A stretch of 31,981 nt of DNA from an uncultured Roseburia sp. (GTDB taxonomy: Bacteria > Bacillota > Clostridia > Lachnospirales > Lachnospiraceae): NCBI GenBank assembly GCA_900548205.1, contig URJS01000019.1, forward strand, positions 1 through 31,981, read 5' to 3'. Below, in pieces: positions 6,089 to 15,303 of this stretch (its first letter is position 1; each line of letters opens with the position of its first letter). The notes beneath the pieces were generated by a model, which was not told the DNA's origin, did not search any database, and saw nothing but the letters and a program-made list of their open reading frames with translations. The position numbers and the translations under genes are program-made.

Positions 6089-7834
6089 ATGTTTCATAAG
6101 CGTTTATTGAGAGAATTTTCCGACAACCGGAAATATGTGATTGGAATGGTGGCGGCACAGTGGGTGTCACTGCTTGCAAACGTGCTGCTGGTGTTTGTGC
6201 TTGTGAAGCTGATAGAAGCGATCGCATCGGGGAATGCACAGGGAAGGCTGTGGTATCTTGCGGGAGCATTTGCCGTGTCATTTCTGACGAGGGCTGCTGC
6301 GTCTGCCGCAGGCAGCAGATGGTCTTATCTTGCGTCAGCCAATGTAAAGCGCGGGCTGCGGTCGCTGGTGTATGAGAAGCTGATGCGTCTTGGGACGTCT
6401 TACCGTAAAACGATCGCGACCTCTGAGGCAGTACAGATCAGTACCGAGGGTGTTGAGCAGTTGGAAATCTATTTCGGCAAATATGTGCCGCAGTTTTTTT
6501 ACAGTATGTTAGCGCCGCTGACGCTGTTTGTGATCGTGGGGACGATGAGCCTTAAGGTGGCGGCAGCGCTGCTTTTGTGCGTGCCGCTGATTCCGGTCTC
6601 GATCATCGCGGTGCAGAAATTTGCAAAGCGTCTGCTTGCAAAATACTGGGGCAGCTATACGGAGCTTGGCGATTCGTTTCTGGAGAATCTACAGGGACTT
6701 ACGACCTTGAAAATTTATCAGGCAGATGAACGGTATGCGCGCAGGATGGATGAGGAGGCGGAGCGGTTTCGCCAGGTGACGATGCGCGTGCTGATCATGC
6801 AGCTCAATTCCATCAGCGTCATGGATCTTGTGGCGTACGGCGGCGCTGCCTGCGGGATCATTCTTGGCATTCTGGAATTGCGTGCGGGAAATATCTCTTT
6901 TGCGGAATGTTTTTTTATCACGATGATTTCGGCAGAATTTTTCCTGCCGCTACGTCTTTTGGGTTCTTTTTTCCATATTGCGATGAACGGAAATGCGGCG
7001 GCGGACAAAATTTTTGGACTGCTGGATGAGCCGGAACCTGTCCATGGTACGGTGACAGAGGTAGAGGGGAGCGATATTGCGTTTTGCGGCGTGGGCTTTG
7101 GCTACGATGAAAATGAGCCGGTATTTTCCGATGTGTCGTTTGCGATACCGCAAGGAAGCTTTGCCGCGCTGGTAGGAGCTTCCGGCTGCGGGAAAAGTAC
7201 GATAGCGTCTCTTTTGCTGGGAAGCAGCCGCGGTTATACGGGAAGTATTACGATTGGCGGGGTGGAGCTTTCGGAGATTGCGCCGAAAACACTTTACCGG
7301 AAGATTACCCGCGTCTCATATGAGAGCTACCTGTTTGCGGGTACAGTCATGGAAAATCTTAAGCTGGGAAAGGCGGACGCCGGGATTTCGGAGATGGAGG
7401 AGGTTTTGCGCAGGGTGGAGCTTTACGATACCTTAATGGAAAAAGGCGGACTGCATATGAAACTCTCCGAAAAAGCGTCGAATCTGTCGGGCGGGCAGAG
7501 ACAGCGGCTGGCGCTGGCACGCGCGCTGCTGCATGACAGTGACATTTACATTTTTGACGAGGCGACCTCGAACATTGATGTGGAAAGTGAAAATAAAATC
7601 ATGGAGGTTGTGACAGAACTGGCGCATAAAAAGACGGTTCTTCTGATCTCCCACCGTCTGGCGAATGTCACAGGGGCAGATGCCGTTTTTGTGTTAAAGG
7701 CAAAGCAGGGATTGGCTGAAAGCGGTACACATACTTCTCTTATGGAAGCAGACGGTGCATATGCGTCGCTTTACCTGGCGCAGCAGGAATTAGAGCAGTT
7801 TGCAGGAAATGCATGGGAACGGAGGAACAGTTGA
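6089..7834 (+). CDS. ABC exporter half, CydD/CydC-like
   Basis: 581 residues: an N-terminal six-span membrane domain (residues 15-300) and an ATPase domain. Walker A is GASGCGKST (363-371), the signature is LSGGQRQR (466 onward), Walker B is IYIFDEAT, and the switch histidine is in LLISHRLA. The arrangement and the sequence around ENLQGLTTLKIYQADERY resemble CydDC thiol exporters of heme-copper and bd oxidase biogenesis, but the family is broad and the substrate is not shown. GAGGAG lies just ahead of the ATG. The gene follows the YgbA-type gene by 27 bases and its stop is one base before the start of the partner half-transporter, so the two likely form a heterodimer. Confidence 0.88.
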   Translation: MFHKRLLREFSDNRKYVIGMVAAQWVSLLANVLLVFVLVKLIEAIASGNAQGRLWYLAGAFAVSFLTRAAASAAGSRWSYLASANVKRGLRSLVYEKLMRLGTSYRKTIATSEAVQISTEGVEQLEIYFGKYVPQFFYSMLAPLTLFVIVGTMSLKVAAALLLCVPLIPVSIIAVQKFAKRLLAKYWGSYTELGDSFLENLQGLTTLKIYQADERYARRMDEEAERFRQVTMRVLIMQLNSISVMDLVAYGGAACGIILGILELRAGNISFAECFFITMISAEFFLPLRLLGSFFHIAMNGNAAADKIFGLLDEPEPVHGTVTEVEGSDIAFCGVGFGYDENEPVFSDVSFAIPQGSFAALVGASGCGKSTIASLLLGSSRGYTGSITIGGVELSEIAPKTLYRKITRVSYESYLFAGTVMENLKLGKADAGISEMEEVLRRVELYDTLMEKGGLHMKLSEKASNLSGGQRQRLALARALLHDSDIYIFDEATSNIDVESENKIMEVVTELAHKKTVLLISHRLANVTGADAVFVLKAKQGLAESGTHTSLMEADGAYASLYLAQQELEQFAGNAWERRNS

Positions 7835-7835
7835 A

Positions 7836-9518
7836 ATGAATAAAGAGAACAGAAAAACAGGGATAGGCGGGCAGAGAAACGGCGTGCAGGTCATGGCAGG
7901 ACTGATCGGAATGATAAAGCCGCTGCTTCCGGTCATGCTTCTTGCAGTTGTTATGGGCTGCGTGGGAAATCTGACGGCGACGTTTCTTACAGTGCTTGGC
8001 GGCTATGGACTTCTTGCGGCAGCCGGACTGTGGGAGGGAAATCTGACTGTGATTTTTGGCGGAATGATTTTGTGCGCCCTGCTGCGCGGTATTTTGCGCT
8101 ACGCGGAGCAGGCGAGTAACCATTATATTGCGTTTAAGCTTTTGGCGCGCATCAGGCATCAGGTATTTGCCGCACTGCGGCGGCTGGCGCCGGCAAAGCT
8201 GGACGGAAGCGGCAAGGGGAATCTGATCTCGGTTATCACAAGCGATATTGAGCTTTTGGAGGTTTTCTATGCGCACACCATCTCGCCGATTGCGATTGCG
8301 GCAGTCACCTCTGTGATCATGGCAGGCTTTATCGGCGCGTTTCACCCGCTTGCGGGAGCGCTTGCCGCGTTTTTTTATCTTCTGGTCGGTTTTGTGATTC
8401 CGGTGATGAACGGAAGACGGGGCAGCAGTGCCGGACAAGAGTACCGGAATTCTTTTGGCGAACTTAATACCTGCGTGCTTGACAACCTCTACGGATTGGC
8501 AGAGACGATCCAGTATGGGAAACAGGCGGTGCGCAGGAAGCAGATGGAACATGGCACAGAGCATCTGGAGGAAATCAACCGTCAGTTGAAACAGAAGGAA
8601 AACACGCAGCGCATCGCAACGGACGGGGTGATCCTGGCGGCGGGAGTACTGATGGCGGCGCTTGCTGTAACGCTTGTTGGGGCAGGGGAGATGACGCCGC
8701 AGGAGGCAGTGATCACAGTGATCGCAATGATGAGCTCGTTTGGACCGACGGCGGCGCTGTCTGCTCTTTCTAATAACCTGAATCATACGCTGGCGAGCGG
8801 AAACCGCGTACTTGCGATTTTAGAGGAAGAACCGGAGGTATACGACGTGACGGACGGCAGTGACTGCTGCGGGAGCGAGATCCGCTGCGAGGAGGTTTCT
8901 TATGCCTATCCGGATGCCCCGGAAGGAAATAAAGAGGTGCTGAACGGATTTTCTGCTTTATTTGTGCCAAACAAAATCCATGGAATTTTAGGAAAGAGCG
9001 GCTGCGGAAAATCGACACTGCTAAAGCTTTTGATGCGTTTTTACGAGACGGACACTGGCAGTATCTACTATGGAGAGAACAATATCCGCAGAGTCAATAC
9101 AAAAGCGCTCCGCAGCCACATTTCCTATGTGACACAGGAAACATTTTTATTTCATGATACGATCGCAAATAATCTGAGAGTGGCAAAGGCGGACGCGACG
9201 CAGGAGGAGCTTGTCGCGGCGGCAAGGAAGGCATCCGTCCATGATTTTATCATGACGCTGCCAAAGGGATATGAGACGAAGCTCTCGGAGCTTGGAGAAT
9301 CGTTTTCCGGCGGAGAACGTCAGCGTATCGGGATTGCCCGCGCCTTTTTGCACGAGGCGGATATTTTGCTTTTCGACGAGCCGACAAGTAATCTTGACAG
9401 CTTAAACGAGGCGGTTATCCTAAAAAGCCTTGCGCAGGAAAAGGAGGATAAGACGATTCTTCTCGTATCGCACCGTAAATCTACGATGGGAATTGCGCAG
9501 GACATTATCGCAATGTAA
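7836..9518 (+). CDS. ABC exporter half, partner of the preceding gene
   Basis: 560 residues from ATG 7836, set by GGAGGA at 7821-7826 inside the end of the upstream gene (an upstream ATG at 7800 has no ribosome site). Six membrane spans at about residues 20-320, then an ATPase domain: Walker A GKSGCGKST (386-394), signature FSGGERQR (490 onward), Walker B ILLFDEPTS and LLVSHRKS. Both nucleotide sites look intact, so the heterodimer is not obviously degenerate. It shows the CydC-type pattern (YGLAETIQYGKQAV equals the 'dGl.eL.ayG' stretch). Last gene of the DUF454 operon. No clear terminator precedes the hydrogenase promoter. Confidence 0.88.
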   Translation: MNKENRKTGIGGQRNGVQVMAGLIGMIKPLLPVMLLAVVMGCVGNLTATFLTVLGGYGLLAAAGLWEGNLTVIFGGMILCALLRGILRYAEQASNHYIAFKLLARIRHQVFAALRRLAPAKLDGSGKGNLISVITSDIELLEVFYAHTISPIAIAAVTSVIMAGFIGAFHPLAGALAAFFYLLVGFVIPVMNGRRGSSAGQEYRNSFGELNTCVLDNLYGLAETIQYGKQAVRRKQMEHGTEHLEEINRQLKQKENTQRIATDGVILAAGVLMAALAVTLVGAGEMTPQEAVITVIAMMSSFGPTAALSALSNNLNHTLASGNRVLAILEEEPEVYDVTDGSDCCGSEIRCEEVSYAYPDAPEGNKEVLNGFSALFVPNKIHGILGKSGCGKSTLLKLLMRFYETDTGSIYYGENNIRRVNTKALRSHISYVTQETFLFHDTIANNLRVAKADATQEELVAAARKASVHDFIMTLPKGYETKLSELGESFSGGERQRIGIARAFLHEADILLFDEPTSNLDSLNEAVILKSLAQEKEDKTILLVSHRKSTMGIAQDIIAM

Positions 9519-9569
9519 AAATCTGTATGGAAATTCTGTCATGTTTTCAAAGAAATACACGCAAAGCAC

Positions 9570-9597
9570 TTGAAATTCCTCATAAATCCGATATAAT
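9570..9597 (+). promoter_or_regulatory. Promoter of the [FeFe] hydrogenase gene
   Basis: TTGAAA (9570-9575), 16-base spacer, perfect TATAAT (9592-9597), 54 bases before the ATG. No GTTAG operator is present. Confidence 0.75.
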
Positions 9598-9651
9598 GTC
9601 ACATAGATGGTTAAAAAATTAACGATTTAGAAAAGAGCGAGGTAAAACACG

Positions 9652-11100
9652 ATGTATGCTGATGAAAATGTGATCCGAATCAAACATGATGTGCTTTATG
9701 AGGTAGCAAAGCTTGCATTTGCAGGCGAGCTGGAGGAAAAGAGAGATAACATCGCAATGAGCCTGATCCCGGGCCCAACACCGCAGTTTCGCTGTTGTAT
9801 TTATAAAGAGAGAGAGATTATTAGACAGAGAGTGCGTCTTGCCGAGGGAAAGGCGCCGGGGCTGATCGATGACGGAAATGTCATTCAGGTCATCAGCTCT
9901 GCCTGTGAGGACTGTCCGATTTCCAGCTATTCAGTAACGGAAAACTGCCAGAACTGTGCGGGCAAGGCGTGTATCAACGCTTGTAAGTTCGGCGCGATCG
10001 AGGCGGGGAGACACCGTTCTCACATCGATGCGTCAAAATGCAAGGAGTGCGGCAAATGTGCGCAGGCATGTCCTTATAATGCGATCGCTCATTTAAAGAG
10101 ACCCTGCAAATTCAGCTGTCCGGTCAATGCGATCACCTACGATGAGCATGGCATTTCCGTGATCGATAAGGACAAATGCATTCGCTGCGGCAAGTGCGTA
10201 CATAGCTGTCCGTTCGGCGCGATCGGCTCTAAGACCTCGATCGTACAGGTGATCGAGGCGATTAAGTCAGGCAAGCATGTATATGCGATGACTGCTCCTG
10301 CAACAGAGGGACAGTTTGGCGATGATATTACGATGGAGAGCTGGAGAAAGGCGATGCTTGAGGTCGGCTTTACTGATTTTTACGATGTATCGCTGGGCGG
10401 CGATATGACAGCCGCTTATGAGGCAGAGGAGTGGGCAGAGGCATATAAGGACGGCAAGAATAAGGTGACCTCCTGCTGTCCGGGCTTTGTGAATCTTGTC
10501 CGCCTTCATTATCCGGAGCTGGCAGAGTGCGTATCGACAACGGTATCACCGATGTGCGGCGTATCGCGTCTGATCAAGGCGAAGGATCCCGAGGCGGTAA
10601 CGGTATTTATCGGACCATGTCTGGCAAAGAAGTCTGAGGTTGCCGATCAAAAGATTCCGGGCAATGCAGACTATGCGCTCACCTACAGTGAGATTCGCGC
10701 GATTATGAAGGCAAAGAGCGTTGTGCTGCAGCCGTGCAGCAACAATGAGCAGATCGGTTCCATTTTCGGCAAACGATTTGCAAATTCCGGCGGTGTAACC
10801 TCAGCAGTGCTTCAGAGCTTAAAGGAATCTGAGGAGAATATCGACGCAAAGGTATGTGTGGCAAACGGAGCGGCAGAGTGCAAGAAGGCGCTGCTTTTGT
10901 TAAAGGCAGGAAGACTGCCGGAGGACTTTATCGAAGGTATGGCGTGCGAGGGCGGCTGTGTCGGCGGACCGAGCGCATACAACGATCAGTTCTCATCAAA
11001 GAAGAATCGTGAGACGCTTCTGGCGCAGGTAGACGGACGCGGCATCCACGAGAATCTGAGCAATTATGATATGAGCAGTATGTCGATGCATCGTGAATAA
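9652..11100 (+). CDS. [FeFe] hydrogenase, group B (monomeric)
   Basis: 482 residues. The N-terminal half holds several iron-sulfur motifs: CEDCP...CQNC...CINAC (residues about 86-108), CKECGKCAQACP and CIRCGKCVHSCP. The C-terminal H-cluster domain has all four cysteine ligands: L1 TSCCPGF (C275 or C276), L2 IGPCLAKKSE (C323) and L3 MACEGGCVGG (C432, C436). L1 ending in GF and L2 with GPCLAKK are typical of group B enzymes rather than the prototypical group A, which has TSCCPxW and MPCxxK. The likely role is ferredoxin-linked proton reduction or H2 sensing in fermentation; direction is unproven. Own promoter and terminator, so monocistronic. No maturases (HydEFG) are nearby. Confidence 0.93.
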   Translation: MYADENVIRIKHDVLYEVAKLAFAGELEEKRDNIAMSLIPGPTPQFRCCIYKEREIIRQRVRLAEGKAPGLIDDGNVIQVISSACEDCPISSYSVTENCQNCAGKACINACKFGAIEAGRHRSHIDASKCKECGKCAQACPYNAIAHLKRPCKFSCPVNAITYDEHGISVIDKDKCIRCGKCVHSCPFGAIGSKTSIVQVIEAIKSGKHVYAMTAPATEGQFGDDITMESWRKAMLEVGFTDFYDVSLGGDMTAAYEAEEWAEAYKDGKNKVTSCCPGFVNLVRLHYPELAECVSTTVSPMCGVSRLIKAKDPEAVTVFIGPCLAKKSEVADQKIPGNADYALTYSEIRAIMKAKSVVLQPCSNNEQIGSIFGKRFANSGGVTSAVLQSLKESEENIDAKVCVANGAAECKKALLLLKAGRLPEDFIEGMACEGGCVGGPSAYNDQFSSKKNRETLLAQVDGRGIHENLSNYDMSSMSMHRE

Positions 11101-11118
11101 GAGTTTGAGATGACAGAC

Positions 11119-11158
11119 AAAGGGGAAACCTCGCAGCAGAGGTTTCCCCTTTCTTTTT
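11119..11158 (+). terminator. Intrinsic terminator of the hydrogenase gene
   Basis: Perfect 14-bp stem (11119-11132 with 11139-11152), 6-base loop, then CTTTTT. Confidence 0.93.
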
Positions 11159-11225
11159 ATGGGATCATCTGCTAAAATCATATCCAAGGACGGAGGAATC
11201 CAAAGGAGAGGGAGGAACGTTTGCT

Positions 11226-12371
11226 ATGGCAAATATGGTAGATTATCTGGAGTGGAGAGGAGACCTCTCTTTTCGTACAGCGGGCTTTAATGAGGTAGAT
11301 AATCTTTTGCTGGCGCAGCTGGCATATGTTGAGCTTGACGGAATCGTGCCGGGGGAGGACAGTACGCTTGATATTACACTTGGGGAGGCATCAGAGCGAT
11401 TCTGGAGCTGCCATGAGGAGGAGGATATTTTAGCGCGTGTCTCCATGACGAAGTGGGCGCCGATTTTGATGCGGAGGATGGCGGAGACGAAGCGGTTTTG
11501 TGAGGTCAGATTATCAAAATATGTCAACGACATCAGCGATGAGGAGCAGTCACAGTTTTCCGTGGTCTGCGCCGCGCTGCCGGACGACAGCATTTATGTG
11601 GCGTTCAGCGGAACGGATGATACGATCGTTGGCTGGCGCGAGAATTTTAATATGGGCTATCTGGCGGAGACGCCGGGGCAGCTTAAGGCGGTCCGTTATC
11701 TGAATCGTCTGGATGCACCGTCAGGGCAGAAGCTGCGCATCGGCGGTCACTCCAAGGGCGGTAATTTATCGGTATATGCGGCAGTTAAGTGTCTGCCGCA
11801 GCTGAAAGGGCGCATTCTGGCAGTTTACAGTAATGACGGGCCGGGCTTTAACAGGGAAATGATAGAGAGCGAAGCATACCAGCAGATGCTTCCGAAGATC
11901 AAGACGATCCTGCCGGAATCCTCGATCATTGGGATGCTCCTTGAGCATCAGGAGGATTACGAGGTGGTGGAAAGCTCGCAGAGCGGCATCCAGCAGCATG
12001 ACGCCATGTCGTGGGAGGTGCTTGGTCCGTCGTTTGTCTATGTGGAGCATGTCGCAACCAAAAGTATTTTGTTGGATGAGACGATGAAAGCGTGGCTGTA
12101 TCAGCTAAATCAGGAGGAGCGCAGGGAAATCGTTGACACCGTTTTTTTTATGCTGGAGGAAGCTAAGATACGCACCGTGGATGATTTTTACCGCAGTCCG
12201 TGGAAAAAGGTACAGGAGCTGCTGCGGGCAAAAAGCCGTCTGCCGGAAGAAACGCAGAAGCTGTTTTCCAGGGCGGTAAAGCTGCTTTGGACGGAGGGGA
12301 ATAAGACGGTGAAGAAGGCGGTGCGCAGAGGGAGAATGGAGAGACAGGAGGGAGCAAAGGAGCAGTTATAA
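11226..12371 (+). CDS. DUF2974 alpha/beta-hydrolase (Mbeg1-like)
   Basis: 381 residues. The start, MANMVDYLEWRGDLSF, and the following NEVDNLLLAQLAYVELDGIV segment are characteristic of DUF2974. The nucleophile elbow is GGHSKGGN with S176, preceded by a FSGTDDTIVGWRENF segment. SNDGPGF supplies a candidate catalytic Asp and the HVATKS region a candidate His. The family resembles lipases, but no signal peptide is present, so it is probably cytoplasmic. Substrate unknown. GGGAGG before ATG 11226 sets the start. The last 60 residues are strongly basic and charged. It is followed by an AT-rich 225-base gap with the groESL promoter. Confidence 0.88.
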   Translation: MANMVDYLEWRGDLSFRTAGFNEVDNLLLAQLAYVELDGIVPGEDSTLDITLGEASERFWSCHEEEDILARVSMTKWAPILMRRMAETKRFCEVRLSKYVNDISDEEQSQFSVVCAALPDDSIYVAFSGTDDTIVGWRENFNMGYLAETPGQLKAVRYLNRLDAPSGQKLRIGGHSKGGNLSVYAAVKCLPQLKGRILAVYSNDGPGFNREMIESEAYQQMLPKIKTILPESSIIGMLLEHQEDYEVVESSQSGIQQHDAMSWEVLGPSFVYVEHVATKSILLDETMKAWLYQLNQEERREIVDTVFFMLEEAKIRTVDDFYRSPWKKVQELLRAKSRLPEETQKLFSRAVKLLWTEGNKTVKKAVRRGRMERQEGAKEQL

Positions 12372-12479
12372 AAAAAGTATTAAATCAAAGAAAATCCAAG
12401 AACATATAAAAACAAGAGAAAAAAAGAGATAAGTAGATAAACTGTAGTAATATATGGAAATATATAGGAATATATTTGG

Positions 12480-12508
12480 TTGCAGATTGATAGACAAAAA
12501 TTTATTAT
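12480..12508 (+). promoter_or_regulatory. groESL promoter
   Basis: TTGCAG (12480-12485), 17-base spacer, TATTAT (12503-12508), directly upstream of the CIRCE element. Confidence 0.6.
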
Positions 12509-12519
12509 ATCACTATCGG

Positions 12520-12546
12520 TTAGCACTCAAATACAATGAGTGCTAA
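12520..12546. promoter_or_regulatory. CIRCE element (HrcA operator)
   Basis: TTAGCACTC-N9-GAGTGCTAA, a perfect match to the CIRCE consensus. HrcA bound here represses groESL until heat or misfolding stress releases it. hrcA is not in the window. Confidence 0.97.
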
Positions 12547-12596
12547 TAACAGACAAAAGAGCACAGTACAAGGATATAAGAGCAGGAGGCAGAAAA

Positions 12597-12884
12597 ATGA
12601 AATTAGTACCATTGAGCGACAGAGTTGTATTAAAGCAGTGTGAAGCGGAGGAGACAACGAAATCCGGCATTATCTTAACAAGCAGTGCGCAGGAGAAGCC
12701 GCAGGAGGCAGAGGTGATCGCCGTTGGACCGGGCGGCATGGTAGACGGAAAGGAAGTGACCATGCAGGTGAAGGCAGGTCAGAAGGTGATCTACTCCAAG
12801 TATGCCGGAACAGAGGTAAAGATAGACGGAGAGGAATACATCATCGTAAAGCAGAATGATATTCTTGCAGTCGTAGAGGCTTAG
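12597..12884 (+). CDS. groES: Co-chaperonin GroES
   Basis: 95 residues, normal length. The start KLVPLSDRVVLKQCEAEETT, the mobile loop TTKSGIILTSSAQEKPQ, EVIAVGPGG and the end VKQNDILAVVEA are all standard. It forms the heptameric lid on GroEL. ATG 12597 follows AGGAGG (about 12583-12588); an in-frame ATG at 12540 lies inside CIRCE and is rejected. groEL starts 44 bases downstream in the same operon. Confidence 0.98.
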   Translation: MKLVPLSDRVVLKQCEAEETTKSGIILTSSAQEKPQEAEVIAVGPGGMVDGKEVTMQVKAGQKVIYSKYAGTEVKIDGEEYIIVKQNDILAVVEA

Positions 12885-12928
12885 GTATTAGAATTTGAAC
12901 GAAAATAAAAGAAAGAGGTAGAAAGATC

Positions 12929-14554
12929 ATGGCAAAGGAATTAAAATACGGAACAGAGGCTAGAACAGCGTTAGGAGCGGGTGTTGATAAGCTGGCAAAT
13001 ACAGTGCGGGTGACACTTGGACCGAAGGGAAGAAATGTTGTACTGGATAAGTCTTACGGGACTCCGCTCATCACAAACGATGGTGTGACGATCGCAAAGG
13101 AGATCGAGCTTGAGGACGCTTTTGAGAACATGGGCGCACAGCTTGTAAAAGAAGTTGCGACAAAGACAAACGATGTTGCCGGAGACGGTACGACAACAGC
13201 GACGGTACTGGCACAGGCAATGGTACAGGAGGGAATCAAAAACCTTGAGGCGGGCGCAAATCCGATCATCCTTCGCCGCGGTATGAAGAAAGCAACCGAT
13301 AAGGCGGTTGAGGCAATTCTTGCAATGTCCGCGAAAGTAAACGGCAAGGATCAGATCGCAAAGGTCGCTGCAATTTCCGCAGGTGACGAGGAGGTCGGCA
13401 ACATGGTTGCAGACGCAATGGAGAAGGTGTCAAATGACGGCGTGATCACGATCGAGGAGTCAAAGACCATGCAGACAGAGCTTGACCTGGTGGAAGGTAT
13501 GCAGTTTGACCGCGGATATGTATCTGCTTACATGTGCACCGATATGGATAAGATGGAGGCAGTGCTTGACGATCCGTATATCCTTATCACAGATAAGAAA
13601 ATCAGCAACATCCAAGAGATTCTGCCGTTATTGGAGCAGATCGTACAAAGCGGCGCAAGACTTTTGATCATTGCGGAGGATATTGAGGGCGAGGCGCTCA
13701 CAACTCTCATCGTGAATAAGCTGCGCGGTACGTTTAATGTGGTAGCGGTAAAGGCTCCGGGTTACGGCGACAGAAGAAAGGCTATGCTTGAGGATATTGC
13801 AATCTTAACAGGCGGTCAGGTGATCAGCTCCGATTTAGGATTAGAGTTAAAGGATGCAACCTTAGATCAGTTAGGACGCGCAAAATCTGTGAAGGTGCAG
13901 AAGGAGAATACCGTTATCGTAGACGGCGCCGGAGATAAGGCTGCGATCACAAGCAGAGTCAACCAGATCCGCGGACAGATCGAGGAGACGACCTCTGAAT
14001 TTGACAAGGAGAAGCTGCAGGAGCGTCTGGCAAAACTGGCGGGCGGTGTTGCCGTGATCCGTGTCGGTGCGGCAACCGAGACAGAGATGAAGGAAGCAAA
14101 GCTCCGTATGGAGGATGCCCTAAACGCAACGAGAGCAGCCGTAGAGGAGGGTATTATCGCAGGCGGCGGTTCTGCATATATCCACGCAAGCAAGGAGGTT
14201 GCAAAGCTTGCAGATACCTTAGACGGTGATGAGAGAACAGGTGCAAAGGTTATCTTAAAGGCACTGGAGGCTCCGCTTTACTATATCGCTGCAAATGCAG
14301 GCTTAGAGGGCGCTGTGATCATCAATAAGGTGAAAGAATCCGCAGAGGGCGTCGGCTTTAACGCAGCTACGGAGGAGTATGTCGATATGGTAGCGCAGGG
14401 AATCCTTGATCCGGTGAAGGTGACGAGAACCGCACTGCAGAATGCGACCTCTGTTGCAGCAACCTTGCTGACCACAGAGTCAGTAGTTGTAAATATCAAA
14501 GAGGATGTTCCGGCGATGCCGGCAGGCGGTGCAGGCGGCATGGGTATGATGTAA
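12929..14554 (+). CDS. groEL: Chaperonin GroEL
   Basis: 541 residues with the standard layout: ATP-binding LGPKGRNVVLDK and the AGDGTTTATVLAQAM motif in the equatorial domain, intermediate and apical domains (EGMQFDRGYVSAYM, then KAPGYGDRRKAMLEDIA), and the C-terminal equatorial part ending in the flexible GGM tail (GGAGGMGMM). It folds non-native proteins with GroES in the cytoplasm. GAAAGAGG precedes the ATG. Controlled from the CIRCE promoter through groES. Ends in a strong terminator. Confidence 0.98.
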   Translation: MAKELKYGTEARTALGAGVDKLANTVRVTLGPKGRNVVLDKSYGTPLITNDGVTIAKEIELEDAFENMGAQLVKEVATKTNDVAGDGTTTATVLAQAMVQEGIKNLEAGANPIILRRGMKKATDKAVEAILAMSAKVNGKDQIAKVAAISAGDEEVGNMVADAMEKVSNDGVITIEESKTMQTELDLVEGMQFDRGYVSAYMCTDMDKMEAVLDDPYILITDKKISNIQEILPLLEQIVQSGARLLIIAEDIEGEALTTLIVNKLRGTFNVVAVKAPGYGDRRKAMLEDIAILTGGQVISSDLGLELKDATLDQLGRAKSVKVQKENTVIVDGAGDKAAITSRVNQIRGQIEETTSEFDKEKLQERLAKLAGGVAVIRVGAATETEMKEAKLRMEDALNATRAAVEEGIIAGGGSAYIHASKEVAKLADTLDGDERTGAKVILKALEAPLYYIAANAGLEGAVIINKVKESAEGVGFNAATEEYVDMVAQGILDPVKVTRTALQNATSVAATLLTTESVVVNIKEDVPAMPAGGAGGMGMM

Positions 14555-14593
14555 GGCAGAAAGCCTTTTCGTCTGACTGCGCATAGAGAAGAA

Positions 14594-14646
14594 AGAGTTC
14601 TAAAATGCTGTATCTTGGTTAGAGATGCATTTTAGGGCTCTTTTTT
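14594..14646 (+). terminator. Intrinsic terminator of groESL
   Basis: 15-bp stem (14594-14608 with 14627-14641, two G-U pairs) and T6 at 14641-14646. Confidence 0.9.
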
Positions 14647-14648
14647 CA

Positions 14649-14681
14649 TGACATGGGAAATTGCTATGTAATTCTATGTCA
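14649..14681. repeat. TGACAT...ATGTCA short intergenic hairpin, copy A
   Basis: 33-bp element starting TGACATGGGAAATTGC and ending CTATGTCA, two bases after the groESL terminator T-run. The inner part AATTGC-TAT-GTAATT pairs again. It shares its frame, and the GAAATTGC core, with 25285-25318. Confidence 0.65.
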
Positions 14682-14755
14682 TATTCCCATAGATGAAAAT
14701 CATCTTAGAGAGATTGCACTGTGGCGGAGGACGTCATTCTCTGTATTTCTAACAG

Positions 14756-14785
14756 TTGTAAATGGGTGCCCGTCTGTGGTATAAT
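14756..14785 (+). promoter_or_regulatory. Promoter of mgsA-degV
   Basis: TTGTAA (14756-14761), 18-base spacer, TATAAT (14780-14785), 35 bases before mgsA. Confidence 0.65.
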
Positions 14786-14820
14786 AAAAATAGCTATATG
14801 TTTGCAAAGGAGTATGTGGA

Positions 14821-15291
14821 ATGGACGATAATTTTATCACGCTGACGATCGGAAAACAGAAAAATATTGCGCTGATTGCGCATGATAATAAAAAGGCAGA
14901 TCTGATCCAGTGGTGTCGGGAAAATCAGGATATTTTAAAGAATCATTTTCTGTGCGGAACCGGTACGACAGCGCGGATGATCACCGATCAGACGGGACTT
15001 CCGGTGCGGGGCTATAACAGCGGTCCGCTTGGAGGAGACCAGCAGATCGGAGCAAAAATCGTGGAGGGAAAGGTGGATTTTATTATTTTCTTTTCCGATC
15101 CGCTGACGGCGCAGCCGCATGACCCTGACGTTAAGGCGCTTTTGCGGATTGCACAGGTTTATGATATTCCGATCGCAAACAATCGGGCGTCCGCAGATTT
15201 TATGATCACTTCCTCGTATATGAATGAGGAATACGAGCACGAGATCATTAATTTCACAAAAAATATCAAAGAACGTTCAGAAGTATTATAG
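14821..15291 (+). CDS. mgsA: Methylglyoxal synthase
   Basis: 156 residues, close to the 152 of E. coli MgsA. It converts dihydroxyacetone phosphate to methylglyoxal and phosphate, a bypass used when glycolytic intermediates accumulate with low phosphate. Visible motifs: IALIAHDNKKADLIQW, phosphate-binding GTGTTARMI, SGPLGGDQQIGAKI with the catalytic Asp in GGDQQ, and FFSDPLTAQPHDPDVKALLR including the conserved His. CAAAGGAG ends seven or eight bases before the ATG. The DegV gene follows after 12 bases, so the two are probably co-transcribed. Confidence 0.96.
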   Translation: MDDNFITLTIGKQKNIALIAHDNKKADLIQWCRENQDILKNHFLCGTGTTARMITDQTGLPVRGYNSGPLGGDQQIGAKIVEGKVDFIIFFSDPLTAQPHDPDVKALLRIAQVYDIPIANNRASADFMITSSYMNEEYEHEIINFTKNIKERSEVL

Positions 15292-15303
15292 AGGGAGGAA
15301 TTT

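Noticed and set aside
7740..8786. 348-codon ORF on the minus strand
   Set aside because: It is antisense to the second ABC gene; its very basic, His/Arg/Cys-rich translation is typical of a shadow frame.
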